Source: Belliella baltica DSM 15883 (lineage in GTDB: Bacteria > Bacteroidota > Bacteroidia > Cytophagales > Cyclobacteriaceae). From it: a stretch of DNA of 64,000 nt. This document shows positions 44,861 to 54,029 of this stretch, in pieces. The notes under the pieces were generated by a model that was not told where the DNA came from, ran no database searches, and worked only from the letters and a program-made list of their open reading frames with translations. Location: positions 744,001 through 808,000 of the forward strand of contig NC_018010.1 of NCBI RefSeq assembly GCF_000265405.1, read 5' to 3'. The translations under genes were made by a program, and so were the position numbers. Every line of letters begins with the position of its first letter. Within the stretch, counting starts at the first letter, position 1.

Positions 44861-45889
44861 TTACAGCATCGGCCTAAACTGCTTCAAAAATCTGACATCA
44901 TTCTCAGTGAAGAGTCTTAAATCTTTGATTTGATACTTGAGCATCGCAATCCGCTCTATTCCCATACCGAAAGCAAATCCTGTGTACTTTTTGGAATCAA
45001 TACCGCAGTTTTCGAGGACGTTTGGATCTACCATCCCAGAACCACCGATTTCGACCCAGCCCGAACCTTTGCAGACGTTACAGCCAGAGCCTCCACAGAG
45101 TTGGCAGGAGATATCAATCTCCGCACTTGGTTCAGTAAATGGGAAGTAGGAAGGTCTGAATCTCACTTTTGTCTCCTTCCCAAACATCTCCTTTGCAAAA
45201 TGATATAATGTGTTTTTCAAATCAGCAAACCCCACATTTTCATCCACATAAAGCCCTTCCACTTGATGGAAGATACAATGTGCTCTTGCTGAGATCGCTT
45301 CATTTCTGTAAACCCTTCCTGGTGAAAGTGTCCGAATAGGTGGTTTTTGATTTTCCATCACCCTTACCTGAACAGACGAAGTATGCGTTCTCAAAGCGAT
45401 ATCAGGATTTTTCTCAATAAAGAAAGTATCCTGCATTTCTCTAGCAGGATGATTTTCAGGGAAATTTAAAGCCGTGAAATTATGCCAATCATCTTCGATT
45501 TCTGGCCCTTCAGAAAGATTAAAGCCAATTCTTTCAAAAATCTCAATAATTCGCTGACGAGTAGCCGTCAAAGGATGAATCCCTCCAACGCTCACGTTTG
45601 TTGGCGGTAGCGTCAGGTCTCTATCTTGAGTTTTTGATTGCTTTTGGCTGCTATTTACTTTATCGATCAATACTTGAAACTTCTCCTCGGCAAGAACTTT
45701 CACCTCATTGATCAACTGACCGTAAGCTTTCTTTTCTTCATTAGGGATATTTCTCATTTCAGCAAAAAGCTCCCCAACGACACTTTTTTTACTGATATAT
45801 TTCATTCTGTAAGCCTCCAGCTCATCTGCGTTTTGAGCATCTGTGGCGGCTATTTCAGATTTTATTGCATCTATTTTCTCTTGTTGCAT
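44861..45889 (-). CDS. pheS: Phenylalanine-tRNA ligase alpha subunit
   Basis: A 342-residue class II synthetase subunit. Motif 1 region is RQRIIEIFERIGFNLSEGPE; motif 2 is GRVYRNEAISARAHCIFHQVE; motif 3 is GFAFGMGIERIAMLKY. A Cys-rich insert, CQLCGGSGCNVCKGSGW, is common in members from related bacteria. The N-terminal coiled coil binds tRNA. The beta subunit gene is not in the window. A TAGATTTG -7-like element lies about 23 nt upstream of the start. Confidence 0.96.
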   Translation of the reverse strand: MQQEKIDAIKSEIAATDAQNADELEAYRMKYISKKSVVGELFAEMRNIPNEEKKAYGQLINEVKVLAEEKFQVLIDKVNSSQKQSKTQDRDLTLPPTNVSVGGIHPLTATRQRIIEIFERIGFNLSEGPEIEDDWHNFTALNFPENHPAREMQDTFFIEKNPDIALRTHTSSVQVRVMENQKPPIRTLSPGRVYRNEAISARAHCIFHQVEGLYVDENVGFADLKNTLYHFAKEMFGKETKVRFRPSYFPFTEPSAEIDISCQLCGGSGCNVCKGSGWVEIGGSGMVDPNVLENCGIDSKKYTGFAFGMGIERIAMLKYQIKDLRLFTENDVRFLKQFRPML

Positions 45890-45967
45890 CGGATCAAGAA
45901 TTTTTGAAATTACAAATCTAAAAGATTCTAATAGAAAGGAGGATTAATTATAAGAATAAAAAGGTGC

Positions 45968-47158
45968 TTAAGCTTTCTTTTTGAGTTTGGCAATATAAAA
46001 TCCATCAAAACCACTTTCTTGTGCCAACACTTTGTGATCTTCAATCAATTCAAAAGGCTTCCCTTTTTCTGAGGAAAGGAATTTGGCTACTTGATCTTGA
46101 TTTTCACTTGGCAAAATACTGCAAGTCGCATAAACCATAATTCCACCCGGCTTGACCATAGTTGAATAACTTTGAATAATTTCTTGCTGGATTTCTTGAA
46201 CTTTAGTAACTGACGCAGGAGATATTTTCCATTTGGTATCTGGGTTTCTTCTCAAAACACCAAGTCCAGTACAAGGTACATCTAACAAAAGTCGATCTGC
46301 TGTTTCTTTGAGTCTTTTGATAGTCTTATTCCCTTCAATTACTCGTGGTTCAATAATGCTGATACCAGCTCTCCTCGCTCTCAATTTAGCATTTTGAAGC
46401 TTCCAACCTTCGATGTCCATAGAAAGGATTCTACCCTTATTTTCCATCAAGGCAGCAAGGTGCAATGATTTCCCTCCAGCTCCCGCACATGCATCGATCA
46501 CGCGCATTCCAGGTTCAACTTCTAAAGCCTGCGCAACCAATTGTGAGGATGCATCCTGTACTTCAAACATGCCCGCTTTGAAAGCTGGATTTCTAAAAAT
46601 ATTTTGTCTTTTGCCCAACACCAAAGCATCTTTATACCCTTTAGGCGCATAGGTTTCGACACCTTCTTCTGCCAAGCGATTCATCAAATCTTCTCTAGAA
46701 ATCTTTAATGTATTCACTCTTAAGACTACTTCTGCTTGGGTATTCAAAGTTTCTATTTCCGAATCCCATTTTTCTCCAAGAAGACTTTCGCCCAACTCAT
46801 CTAGCCATTCAGGAATAGACTGAAGTGTGGCTCTATCTTCAATTTTATTGAACTTATATTCTATCATCTTGGAATCAATACCTTTGAACTCACGCCAATC
46901 AGGTAACTCGTTCCCTTGAAGTAGCCAATATGTACCAAACAAATGATACGTATCATCTGATGGGCTTACTTTGTTGATTAGTTTCCACCAGCGAACCATA
47001 TCATAAACAGACTCTGCAATGAAACCTCTGTCTCTCGCTCCCCATTTGGGATTAGAGCGTAGTGTCCTTTCTATTACTTTATCTGCATATCTATTATTCT
47101 TGAAAATATCCTCTATTGCCGTGATGACTCCGTGGACTGTACTGGTGTGAAGTTTCAT
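45968..47158 (-). CDS. RsmB/NOP-type RNA m5C methyltransferase
   Basis: A 396-residue NOL1/NOP2/Sun family enzyme. The N-terminal 140 residues resemble the NusB-like RNA-binding part of RsmB. The catalytic domain has VIDACAGAGGKSLHLAAL for SAM binding, and the two cysteines LDVPCTGLGVLRRNPD and VYATCSILPSENQ. It probably methylates 16S rRNA; whether it is RsmB proper or a paralogue cannot be told. Confidence 0.88.
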   Translation of the reverse strand: MKLHTSTVHGVITAIEDIFKNNRYADKVIERTLRSNPKWGARDRGFIAESVYDMVRWWKLINKVSPSDDTYHLFGTYWLLQGNELPDWREFKGIDSKMIEYKFNKIEDRATLQSIPEWLDELGESLLGEKWDSEIETLNTQAEVVLRVNTLKISREDLMNRLAEEGVETYAPKGYKDALVLGKRQNIFRNPAFKAGMFEVQDASSQLVAQALEVEPGMRVIDACAGAGGKSLHLAALMENKGRILSMDIEGWKLQNAKLRARRAGISIIEPRVIEGNKTIKRLKETADRLLLDVPCTGLGVLRRNPDTKWKISPASVTKVQEIQQEIIQSYSTMVKPGGIMVYATCSILPSENQDQVAKFLSSEKGKPFELIEDHKVLAQESGFDGFYIAKLKKKA

Positions 47159-47312
47159 GATTTTGTATTTGAAAAAGCAAAGATAGAAAGAAAAGGATGG
47201 AATAAGGAAAAAGTCAAAAATTCAAAATATAATACTGAAAGATATTTTCGGTATCATCATTGATGCTTTTCTAATTTTAAGGATTAATTCATAAGATTAT
47301 TAATTTTGAAGT

Positions 47313-47597
47313 ATGGGAGAGAAAAAATGTCCCCATTGTGGACAATGGTCTGTTTGGACTACTGATATCAATGACATCTGCGAACACTGTGGCAAACCGC
47401 TTGGCGGTAGAGATTTGGAATACAAAGAGCAAAGGGATAGAGATACTCAAGCCAATGAAGAGCAGTGGATTTTTTACATCAAAGAAACCGATAGCGAGTT
47501 TGTGAAAGGCATGAAAAAAGTCGGAAACTTCTTTTATACCATCTATTTGGCGATCATCACCTTTTTGGCATGGGTTATCGCTGCACTTCCTGGTTAA
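47313..47597 (+). CDS. Zinc-ribbon membrane protein of unknown function
   Basis: A 94-residue protein with an N-terminal zinc ribbon (CPHCGQWSVW...CEHCGKPLGG), a charged middle part (KEQRDRDTQANEEQW), and a C-terminal helix (FFYTIYLAIITFLAWVIAAL). Conserved small proteins of this layout occur in Cytophagales; the role is unknown. Its stop overlaps the ATG of the next, frameshifted gene. Confidence 0.7.
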   Translation: MGEKKCPHCGQWSVWTTDINDICEHCGKPLGGRDLEYKEQRDRDTQANEEQWIFYIKETDSEFVKGMKKVGNFFYTIYLAIITFLAWVIAALPG

Positions 47598-47954
47598 TGA
47601 CTGTATTTAGAAACATTTACTTTTTGATGGCTTGTTTGCTTTTTTGGATCAATCAAGCTATCGAAAGATTGTTTGGGATATTTGTCCCATTTATCCATGC
47701 CTATTTTGGATGATTTTTTGGCTATGCCTGTCGTCTTGGGGATCACGCTTCAAATATTGAAGTGGATTCACCCATTGAAAAATTGTTTTTATTTCTCCAA
47801 ATTCCAGCTGCTCGTTGGCTGGCTATATTTTTCCTTTCTTTTTGAAGTTCTATTGTCTGCCTGGTCTGATATTTACACAGCTGATATTTGGGATGTGGTT
47901 TGTTATGGAATTGGAACAATCATTTTTGATAGATTGATTAACAGGAAATCTTAA
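47597..47954 (+). pseudogene. Small polytopic membrane protein gene broken by a +1 frameshift
   Basis: The ATG at 47597 (TAATG overlap with the upstream stop) opens MTVFRNIYFLMACLLFWINQ...FVPFIHAY, which then hits a stop. In the next frame the sequence continues as LDDFLAMPVVLGITLQIL...IFDRLINRKS. Removing one T from the run at 47704-47707 restores a single 118-residue membrane protein ending before prmC. It is either a real mutation or a sequencing error in the raw data. The family resembles small predicted transporters of Bacteroidota of unknown function. Confidence 0.65.
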
Positions 47955-47978
47955 CTTTGTCCACCTTATTTCTTCAAT

Positions 47979-48812
47979 ATGACGCTAAGAACACTTTTCA
48001 CTACTTATTCCGAAAAACTCCAGCCCATCTATGGAAAGCAAGAGGCTGAAAGTTTAATATTCTGGCTATTTGAAGCTTTTCTGAAAAAAGGGAAAATGGA
48101 AATTTTAAAAGATGAAAATTTAGCAAAAATCCCTAAAAATCTGGAGGCAGCATTTTCTCAACTTTTAGAAAAAGTACCTATTCAATATATCCTTGGAAAA
48201 GCTCCATTTTATGGTCGTGAATTCATTGTGAATTCGGCTGTATTGATTCCAAGAAATGAAACAGAGGAGCTGGTTCATTTGATTATCAAAGAAAATAAAA
48301 AACTGAATCTCCGAATTTTGGATATTGGAACAGGTTCAGGCTGTATCCCAATTAGCTTAGCTTTAGAAATTCCTTCTTCGAAGATTTTTGCCTTAGACAT
48401 CAGTGAAGATGCACTAAGAGTCGCAATCGAAAATGCTGAAAAAAACGAAGCAAGAGTTGAGTTTTTCCAAACTGATATTTTAAAAGAAGAAATTCCAATT
48501 AGAAATCTAGATATTATAGTTAGCAATCCTCCTTATGTCTGCGAGTCAGAAAAATCTCTCATGCATGAAAATGTCCTCAATTTCGAACCTCATTTGGCAC
48601 TGTTTGTAAAAGACAATGACCCATTGATTTTTTATAAAATAATCGCACAAAAAGCTAAATCTAGTCTTATCTTAGGTGGTAAATTATATTTTGAGATCAA
48701 TGAAGCACTTGGACAAGAAATATATGATCTTTTGAAAGAGCTGGGCTACACAGAAATTGCGATCTTAAAGGACTTAAATAATAAAGACAGAATTGTAAAA
48801 GCGACATTTTAA
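47979..48812 (+). CDS. prmC: Release factor glutamine methyltransferase PrmC
   Basis: A 277-residue enzyme that N5-methylates the GGQ glutamine of peptide release factors. The conserved SAM motif is ILDIGTGSGCIPISLALE and the catalytic motif is SNPPYV near residue 183; the N-terminal helical domain includes PIQYILGKAPFYGREF. A TAACTTTG -7-like element at 47952-47959 could be its promoter. Confidence 0.95.
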   Translation: MTLRTLFTTYSEKLQPIYGKQEAESLIFWLFEAFLKKGKMEILKDENLAKIPKNLEAAFSQLLEKVPIQYILGKAPFYGREFIVNSAVLIPRNETEELVHLIIKENKKLNLRILDIGTGSGCIPISLALEIPSSKIFALDISEDALRVAIENAEKNEARVEFFQTDILKEEIPIRNLDIIVSNPPYVCESEKSLMHENVLNFEPHLALFVKDNDPLIFYKIIAQKAKSSLILGGKLYFEINEALGQEIYDLLKELGYTEIAILKDLNNKDRIVKATF

Positions 48813-48892
48813 AGTATTAATTTTCAAAAAATTAGAATTCTTCATCTTTGCTTCATTCTTTTGTTTCTATTTTGTAAGTAAATTAAACTGAA

Positions 48893-49360
48893 ATGAAAAG
48901 TTTAACATTCTTACTTCTATTTTTCTTGATAGCAGGAGTTACTTTCTCCCAATCAACAGAAAAAGAGAAAACAAAACCAACTAAAACGGAATTACCTGAA
49001 AAGGCCGAAAAAGGCGTAGAAATCAGTCAAAAGGCAACTTCAACTGAAGGTGGGAAAGAAAAAGGAATAAGTATCTCAAGTGCAGCACGAAAAAGTACTT
49101 TAATAAGAGAAAAAGCAGAAAAAAAAGGAAACTCCTCTGAACCAGCAAATGAAAAAGCAAAACTAGGAGCAGGAAATGCTGAAAGAGGAAAAGAAATATC
49201 AAACCAAGCTAAATCAAGAACAAATAATAAACTAAATATACCGGGTCAAATAACAAGGCCAAACATTACAGTTCCTCGAGCAAGACCAACTCCACCTGTA
49301 GTAAGGCCATCTAGGCCAGATAAACCTGGAAAGCCAGTGACGCCTCCAGGAGGAATCTAA
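48893..49360 (+). CDS. Secreted basic protein with proline-rich tail
   Basis: A 155-residue protein. The signal peptide ends near VTFSQ. The middle is low-complexity and rich in Lys, Glu and Ala (KEKTKPTKTELPEKAEKG), and the last 45 residues are Pro/Arg-rich (RARPTPPVVRPSRPDKPGKP). No folded domain is recognised. It precedes a degraded outer-membrane protein remnant and a two-component system. Confidence 0.55.
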   Translation: MKSLTFLLLFFLIAGVTFSQSTEKEKTKPTKTELPEKAEKGVEISQKATSTEGGKEKGISISSAARKSTLIREKAEKKGNSSEPANEKAKLGAGNAERGKEISNQAKSRTNNKLNIPGQITRPNITVPRARPTPPVVRPSRPDKPGKPVTPPGGI

Positions 49361-49367
49361 ACTTCAT

Positions 49368-49643
49368 GATTCATTTGAACCCAAATTTACCTTGATGGCT
49401 GGCACCTCACAATTTTATCATTCTGGCTATGATTTAAGTGGACAAGAGAATTTAAGTTTAGAGAAACTTCAGCTTTTAAGCTGGGAAGCTGTTTTGCCAA
49501 TTACATTTGGAATCGGATATTGGGATTTAGAGTTTCATACAAGATACATCCACCCTTTAAACCTTCCAGCGTTCGATAATTCTACACGTAGGTTTGTTTT
49601 TTCTTTGCAGACCTCCTATGCGATTCCTATCAAAAAGAAATAG
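49368..49643 (+). pseudogene. C-terminal remnant of an outer-membrane beta-barrel protein
   Basis: The open stretch lacks a start or signal peptide and reads GTSQFYHSGYDLSGQ, then EAVLPITFGIGYWDLEFHTR and SLQTSYAIPIKKK, the typical last strands of a Bacteroidota barrel protein. It lies immediately in front of a response regulator gene. The N-terminal part appears to be lost. Confidence 0.5.
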
Positions 49644-49648
49644 AGGTT

Positions 49649-50323
49649 ATGAGAGTATTATTAGTTGAAGATGAACAACAATTAGGAATTGAAATGATAG
49701 ACTTCTTGGAAAAAGAAGGATATATATGCAATTGGTCAAAAAATTTGAAAGATGCCTCTGAAAAATTAGCTATTAATCCCTATGATTTTGTCTTGCTCGA
49801 TTTAGGACTTCCTGATGGAAATGGATTGAATTTGATCAAAGAAATCAATCAATATCAAAAAGATGTTTCTATCATTATTTTGACAGCAAGATCTGAAATA
49901 AATGATAAAGTTGAAGGACTAGAACAAGGTGCTGATGATTATTTGTCTAAACCATTCTCCTTATTAGAACTCAAAGCTAGAATGCAAGCAATCGCTAGGA
50001 GAAAAGGAGGATGGCACAGCAACATTCTAGAAATCGGAGACTTCCAAATGGATCTCAACAGCAAGGTCGTAATGCATGAAAAAGAGGAAATTCCTCTAAC
50101 AAACAAAGAATTTAGACTTCTTCATTTTCTTTTAATTAATAAAAACAGAGTACTCAATAGATTCCAACTTGCAGAACATTTGTGGGGAGATCATTTGGAT
50201 GATGATCATCAATCGAATTATATTGATGTACATATTAAAAATATTAGAAAAAAAATGGGCGTATTTGCCGATATGGATTGGCTAGAGACCGTAAGAGGAT
50301 TGGGCTATAAAATCAGGAGATAA
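49649..50323 (+). CDS. OmpR/PhoB-type response regulator
   Basis: A 224-residue two-domain regulator. The receiver domain shows VLLVEDEQQLG, the phospho-acceptor in VLLDLGLPDGNG near residue 51, and the conserved Lys in DDYLSKPF. The C-terminal winged helix includes LTNKEFRLLHFLL and YIDVHIKNIRKKMG. The sensor kinase gene follows after 5 nt. Confidence 0.95.
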   Translation: MRVLLVEDEQQLGIEMIDFLEKEGYICNWSKNLKDASEKLAINPYDFVLLDLGLPDGNGLNLIKEINQYQKDVSIIILTARSEINDKVEGLEQGADDYLSKPFSLLELKARMQAIARRKGGWHSNILEIGDFQMDLNSKVVMHEKEEIPLTNKEFRLLHFLLINKNRVLNRFQLAEHLWGDHLDDDHQSNYIDVHIKNIRKKMGVFADMDWLETVRGLGYKIRR

Positions 50324-50328
50324 TTTTT

Positions 50329-51648
50329 ATGAAAATATCCCAAAAACTCCTACTCTATAATCTGCTTTCCAAAGGATTCATCCTATTGATATTCTTGACC
50401 GCTGCTCCCTTTTTACTAAAATACTTCGCAATATTAGACACAGACAATCAGCTTCTTGACAAAAAAGACGAGGTTTTAGAAATAATTTCTGAAAAAGGTA
50501 TAGATACATTTATTGAAGAAGAAAATCCAAGTATTGGCTTTGGTTCATATAATATCTTAAAAGAAGAATATATTTTACTTGAACAATGGCAGTACGACAC
50601 CAAAGTAGACACTATTTTCGTTGAGGATAGAATTCTGGAAAGAGAAAAAGTAACCTATCGGGTCTATTCACATACTTTTACCTCTGATGACAATACATAT
50701 ATCATAGAAATAGGCAGAAGCATTGAAACTATCAATGATATTGAGTCTATCCTTTTCAATATTTTAATCAGTACGTTGATCGTTTTTCTAGTTTTAACTT
50801 CTTTTTTAGACTCGCTTTATACTGAAAGAATCCTCCTTCCATTCAAAAGAATCATCACAAAGAAACTTTCGCAGATCCATGAACCACAGCAATTTCCCTA
50901 TTTGCCAGAGAAAACTTCGACAGATGAATTCAAATTGCTAGATGAATCGATTACGGATATGATGAAAAGAATTCAAAAATCTTTCAATCAAGAAAGAGAA
51001 TTTATTTCACATGCCTCCCATGAATTAAAAACTCCTATATCTATCCTTCAGACAAAAGTAGAGACACTTTTTTCAAGTGAAGGCGTAAGCGATAGACAAA
51101 TGGAAAAATTAATGGACATGCAATTGACTATTCAAAAAATGAAAAAAACAGTCAATGCACTCTTGTTGATTTCGAAAGTAAACAATACCCAATTTTTAAA
51201 AAATGACTCCGTGTCTTTGAATAAAATCATTTCCGAACTCAAAGAAGAGTGGCTTGCCTTAGCAGAGGATAAGGATATAAGTTTAAGAATTAAGGAGAAA
51301 GATTCATTCATTGCTCAAAACAGTAATAAATCACTTTGCAATATGATGATCCAAAATGCGCTGATCAATGCCCTGAAATATACCCCACAAGGAGGTACTA
51401 TCGTTTTAAAGGGAAAAATGAGTACCAAAGGATATGAGATTTCTGTAAATGATTCTGGGCCGGGGATCTCTGAAAACCTTTTGAATCAAGTAAAAGATGG
51501 GATTGTATTTTTAAACGAAGTGGAAAAAGATAAATCTGGATTTGGTCTCCAAATTATGTACAAAATCGCTTTATATCTGGGAGTCAATATTGATATAAAA
51601 AGCAATTCAAATGGCACAGAAGTGAGTTTTTTATTTCCAAACAGTTAG
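50329..51648 (+). CDS. Sensor histidine kinase partner
   Basis: A 439-residue kinase with two transmembrane helices (about 8-30 and 140-160) bracketing a periplasmic sensor of about 110 residues. HisKA has the acceptor in FISHASHELKTPIS; HATPase has MIQNALINALKYTPQGG and NDSGPGISE, and GFGLQIMYKI as the G2 box. It is co-transcribed with the response regulator. The signal is unknown. Confidence 0.93.
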   Translation: MKISQKLLLYNLLSKGFILLIFLTAAPFLLKYFAILDTDNQLLDKKDEVLEIISEKGIDTFIEEENPSIGFGSYNILKEEYILLEQWQYDTKVDTIFVEDRILEREKVTYRVYSHTFTSDDNTYIIEIGRSIETINDIESILFNILISTLIVFLVLTSFLDSLYTERILLPFKRIITKKLSQIHEPQQFPYLPEKTSTDEFKLLDESITDMMKRIQKSFNQEREFISHASHELKTPISILQTKVETLFSSEGVSDRQMEKLMDMQLTIQKMKKTVNALLLISKVNNTQFLKNDSVSLNKIISELKEEWLALAEDKDISLRIKEKDSFIAQNSNKSLCNMMIQNALINALKYTPQGGTIVLKGKMSTKGYEISVNDSGPGISENLLNQVKDGIVFLNEVEKDKSGFGLQIMYKIALYLGVNIDIKSNSNGTEVSFLFPNS

Positions 51649-51672
51649 ATAAATGCTGATAGGAATTGTCCC

Positions 51673-52290
51673 TTAAACTTCCATAACAAATTCTCCAACC
51701 CAAAAAACCTTATCCGACTTCAAAACGGTCGTCCCTTCACCCACTTCAACAAAAGTAGCATGGGAAATTCTATGAATGTGACTTTCCCCATCTTCTTGGA
51801 CCTCAATAAAAGTCCCCTCAGGAGCATGAAGCTGTAAGGTCGCAGAAGAAAACCATTTTTTAAACACGCCATTTTTAATTGGAAAATACCGCATAGGAGG
51901 GTACCACACAACTAAATCCAAAAAGCTTAATTTTTCTTCTAGATCAAAAATGTGCTGATGATCAAACCCAATGATATTTACTGCCGAGTGCTTTGTCGCA
52001 ATCAAGTATTGTAATCCATTTTCCAAAAACTCGTCATTATCAATCCCTAAAAATTTAACTGGATATTGCTCTTCTAATAAATGGTAATTTTCTTTTTGAA
52101 AATCCATAGTTGCTAATATACAGTCGATTTTAATCCCCCAGGAAATAACCGTATGTACTTCTTCCTGAGCCACCAACACAGTAGGTGACCATTCCAAAAG
52201 TGGCGCAATAGTTTCGTAACCGAAGCCATTGGTATCCAAAATAAGCAAGGCAGGTTCTTGTTGCTCTTTGACAAAATGATGAGAGGACAT
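51673..52290 (-). CDS. Thiamine pyrophosphokinase-like protein
   Basis: A 205-residue protein resembling Bacteroidota proteins annotated as thiamine pyrophosphokinase. WSPTVLVAQEEVHTVISWGI, IDCILATMDFQ and VNIIGFDHQHIF follow the order of the ATP-binding part; the usual acidic motif is weak. The C-terminal part is beta-rich (LQLHAPEGTFIEVQEDG). Catalytic competence is uncertain. It is downstream of the cytosolic M19 dipeptidase on the same strand, 24 nt away. Confidence 0.6.
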   Translation of the reverse strand: MSSHHFVKEQQEPALLILDTNGFGYETIAPLLEWSPTVLVAQEEVHTVISWGIKIDCILATMDFQKENYHLLEEQYPVKFLGIDNDEFLENGLQYLIATKHSAVNIIGFDHQHIFDLEEKLSFLDLVVWYPPMRYFPIKNGVFKKWFSSATLQLHAPEGTFIEVQEDGESHIHRISHATFVEVGEGTTVLKSDKVFWVGEFVMEV

Positions 52291-52314
52291 GGTATTCTAT
52301 TTAGGTATTATAAC

Positions 52315-53307
52315 TTATCTCCAAACTCTTGAAAAGAAATTTTGGGCGTTTTTAAAAGCTAACTTTTCAAGTTGCTCAGTACTCATTCTTCCTGATAAAT
52401 TACCCAAAACATCCGGGTACTTCCCAGCATTTTCCACATTTGGGAAATAGAAAGGCTCTCTTCCAATATCTGCAAATCCTACCGTATAAAAATAATCAGC
52501 CCCAAAACATATATGATCTTCTGCACCTTTTTCCAAGCCATATAAAATATGGTCATATATCCTATCAGGATTATCATTGTCTAAAAAAGCCCTGAGAAAA
52601 TTCACCCCAATCACACCTTTTCTATGAATAATTTCCTTAACAAATTCGTCAGTCAAATTCCGCTTATGATTCCAAATGGAACGAAAATTAGAATGGCTTG
52701 CTAAAATTGGGATATCTAAACTTTCTTGATCAATATGGTTCAATATTCCTTCAGCAAGCAAATCAGAAGTATGCGAGAGGTCAATAGGGATATTCTTGAA
52801 TGCCACGTAGTCCAGCAATCTTTTGCCATCATCCTTCAGCCCAATTCCTTCAGTATAATTCCCTCCACCAAATCTATTTTCTTTGTGATGTGTCAAGCTG
52901 ATGTAAGCTACTCTCCCAGTTTGGGCTATGATTTTATCTAAATTATCAAAAGCCGTCTGCAAGGGCACCCTTTCATTAGCCAAACCCGACGCGCTTTCTA
53001 TAGAAGTCACGACACCAATTTTCTCTTGTTGGGCTAAATCAGCTAGGAAATCTTTGGTCGCATACTGCAAATCACTCGAAAAAGTAGCTAAGATTTCCTG
53101 AAAATGAGCTGCTTGTTTCGAAGCAAAGTCCATGCTCCCCGGCACTACATCTGTGAATATGGCCAAAATCTGCAATTTGACATTTCCCTTTTTCAAAAAA
53201 GGAACAGCACAAGCAATATCTTCAACCTTATCAGCACGAGCCCCTGGCACACTTGCTAGGTAAGAAAGTAAATCACAATGAGTATCGACAATGGGTAATT
53301 GTATCAT
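52315..53307 (-). CDS. Cytosolic dipeptidase, peptidase M19
   Basis: A 330-residue M19 enzyme without signal peptide. The metal ligands can be traced: VDTHCDLL, Glu in VTSIESASG, His in PIDLSHTSD, His in ILASHSNFR, and Asp in CFGADYF. The ATG at 53307 is preferred over a TTG 21 nt upstream. Compared with the lipoprotein paralogue at 2540-3778 it lacks the export signal and is shorter. It is divergent from the kynurenine genes. Confidence 0.88.
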   Translation of the reverse strand: MIQLPIVDTHCDLLSYLASVPGARADKVEDIACAVPFLKKGNVKLQILAIFTDVVPGSMDFASKQAAHFQEILATFSSDLQYATKDFLADLAQQEKIGVVTSIESASGLANERVPLQTAFDNLDKIIAQTGRVAYISLTHHKENRFGGGNYTEGIGLKDDGKRLLDYVAFKNIPIDLSHTSDLLAEGILNHIDQESLDIPILASHSNFRSIWNHKRNLTDEFVKEIIHRKGVIGVNFLRAFLDNDNPDRIYDHILYGLEKGAEDHICFGADYFYTVGFADIGREPFYFPNVENAGKYPDVLGNLSGRMSTEQLEKLAFKNAQNFFSRVWR

Positions 53308-53475
53308 AAGAATAGATTTGAAAATCAAAGAAACTCAAAAAATGACAGTTTTTTTATACTTTTAGCCTTCTTTTGAGTTAAGAATGTATTGAAAGCCTGA
53401 ATACAACTCAGAGATGATGAAAAACATTTCTAGAGTGCAAAAAAAGAAAAACCAAAAATCAAAACCAGCCAAACC

Positions 53476-53988
53476 ATGCCAATATCAAAACCAATTAATT
53501 TTATCAAATGGATAGAGGAAAATAGACATTTACTTAAACCACCAATTGGCAATCAACAAATTTTTAAGAATAATGAAGATTTCATTGTGATGGTAGTTGG
53601 CGGACCAAATTCACGAAAAGACTATCATTATAACGAGGGAGAAGAATTTTTCTACCAAATAGAGGGAGATATTACTCTCAAAGTGGTGACAGATGGGAAA
53701 CCAGAGGACATTAATATAAAAGAAGGAGAAATCTTCCTCTTACCCCCTCGAACCCCACATAGCCCTAGAAGGCCAGCAAACACCATCGGTTTGGTTTTTG
53801 AAAGATATAGAAGAGAAGGGGAGCGAGATGGTTTTATTTGGCATTGTGAAAACTGTGGCGAAAAACTCTATGAAGAATATGCTGTTGTCACAGATATTGT
53901 CAATCAACTCCCACCGATTATGGATCGTTTTTGGTCAAACCCCGAACATACCACTTGCAAAAGTTGTGGGACTATCATGACCAAATAA
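53476..53988 (+). CDS. 3-Hydroxyanthranilate 3,4-dioxygenase
   Basis: A 170-residue cupin dioxygenase that opens 3-hydroxyanthranilate to aminocarboxymuconate semialdehyde, the precursor of quinolinate. The iron ligands are His and Glu in DYHYNEGEEFFYQIEGD and His in PRTPHSPRRP. The C-terminal CENCG and CKSCG pairs form the second, rubredoxin-like metal site seen in bacterial enzymes. The gene begins the kynurenine operon and is followed by kynU 41 nt later. Confidence 0.95.
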   Translation: MPISKPINFIKWIEENRHLLKPPIGNQQIFKNNEDFIVMVVGGPNSRKDYHYNEGEEFFYQIEGDITLKVVTDGKPEDINIKEGEIFLLPPRTPHSPRRPANTIGLVFERYRREGERDGFIWHCENCGEKLYEEYAVVTDIVNQLPPIMDRFWSNPEHTTCKSCGTIMTK

Positions 53989-54029
53989 TTCTGATTCAAA
54001 ATTTAGCCCAAAATCAAAAAAATGAAAGC

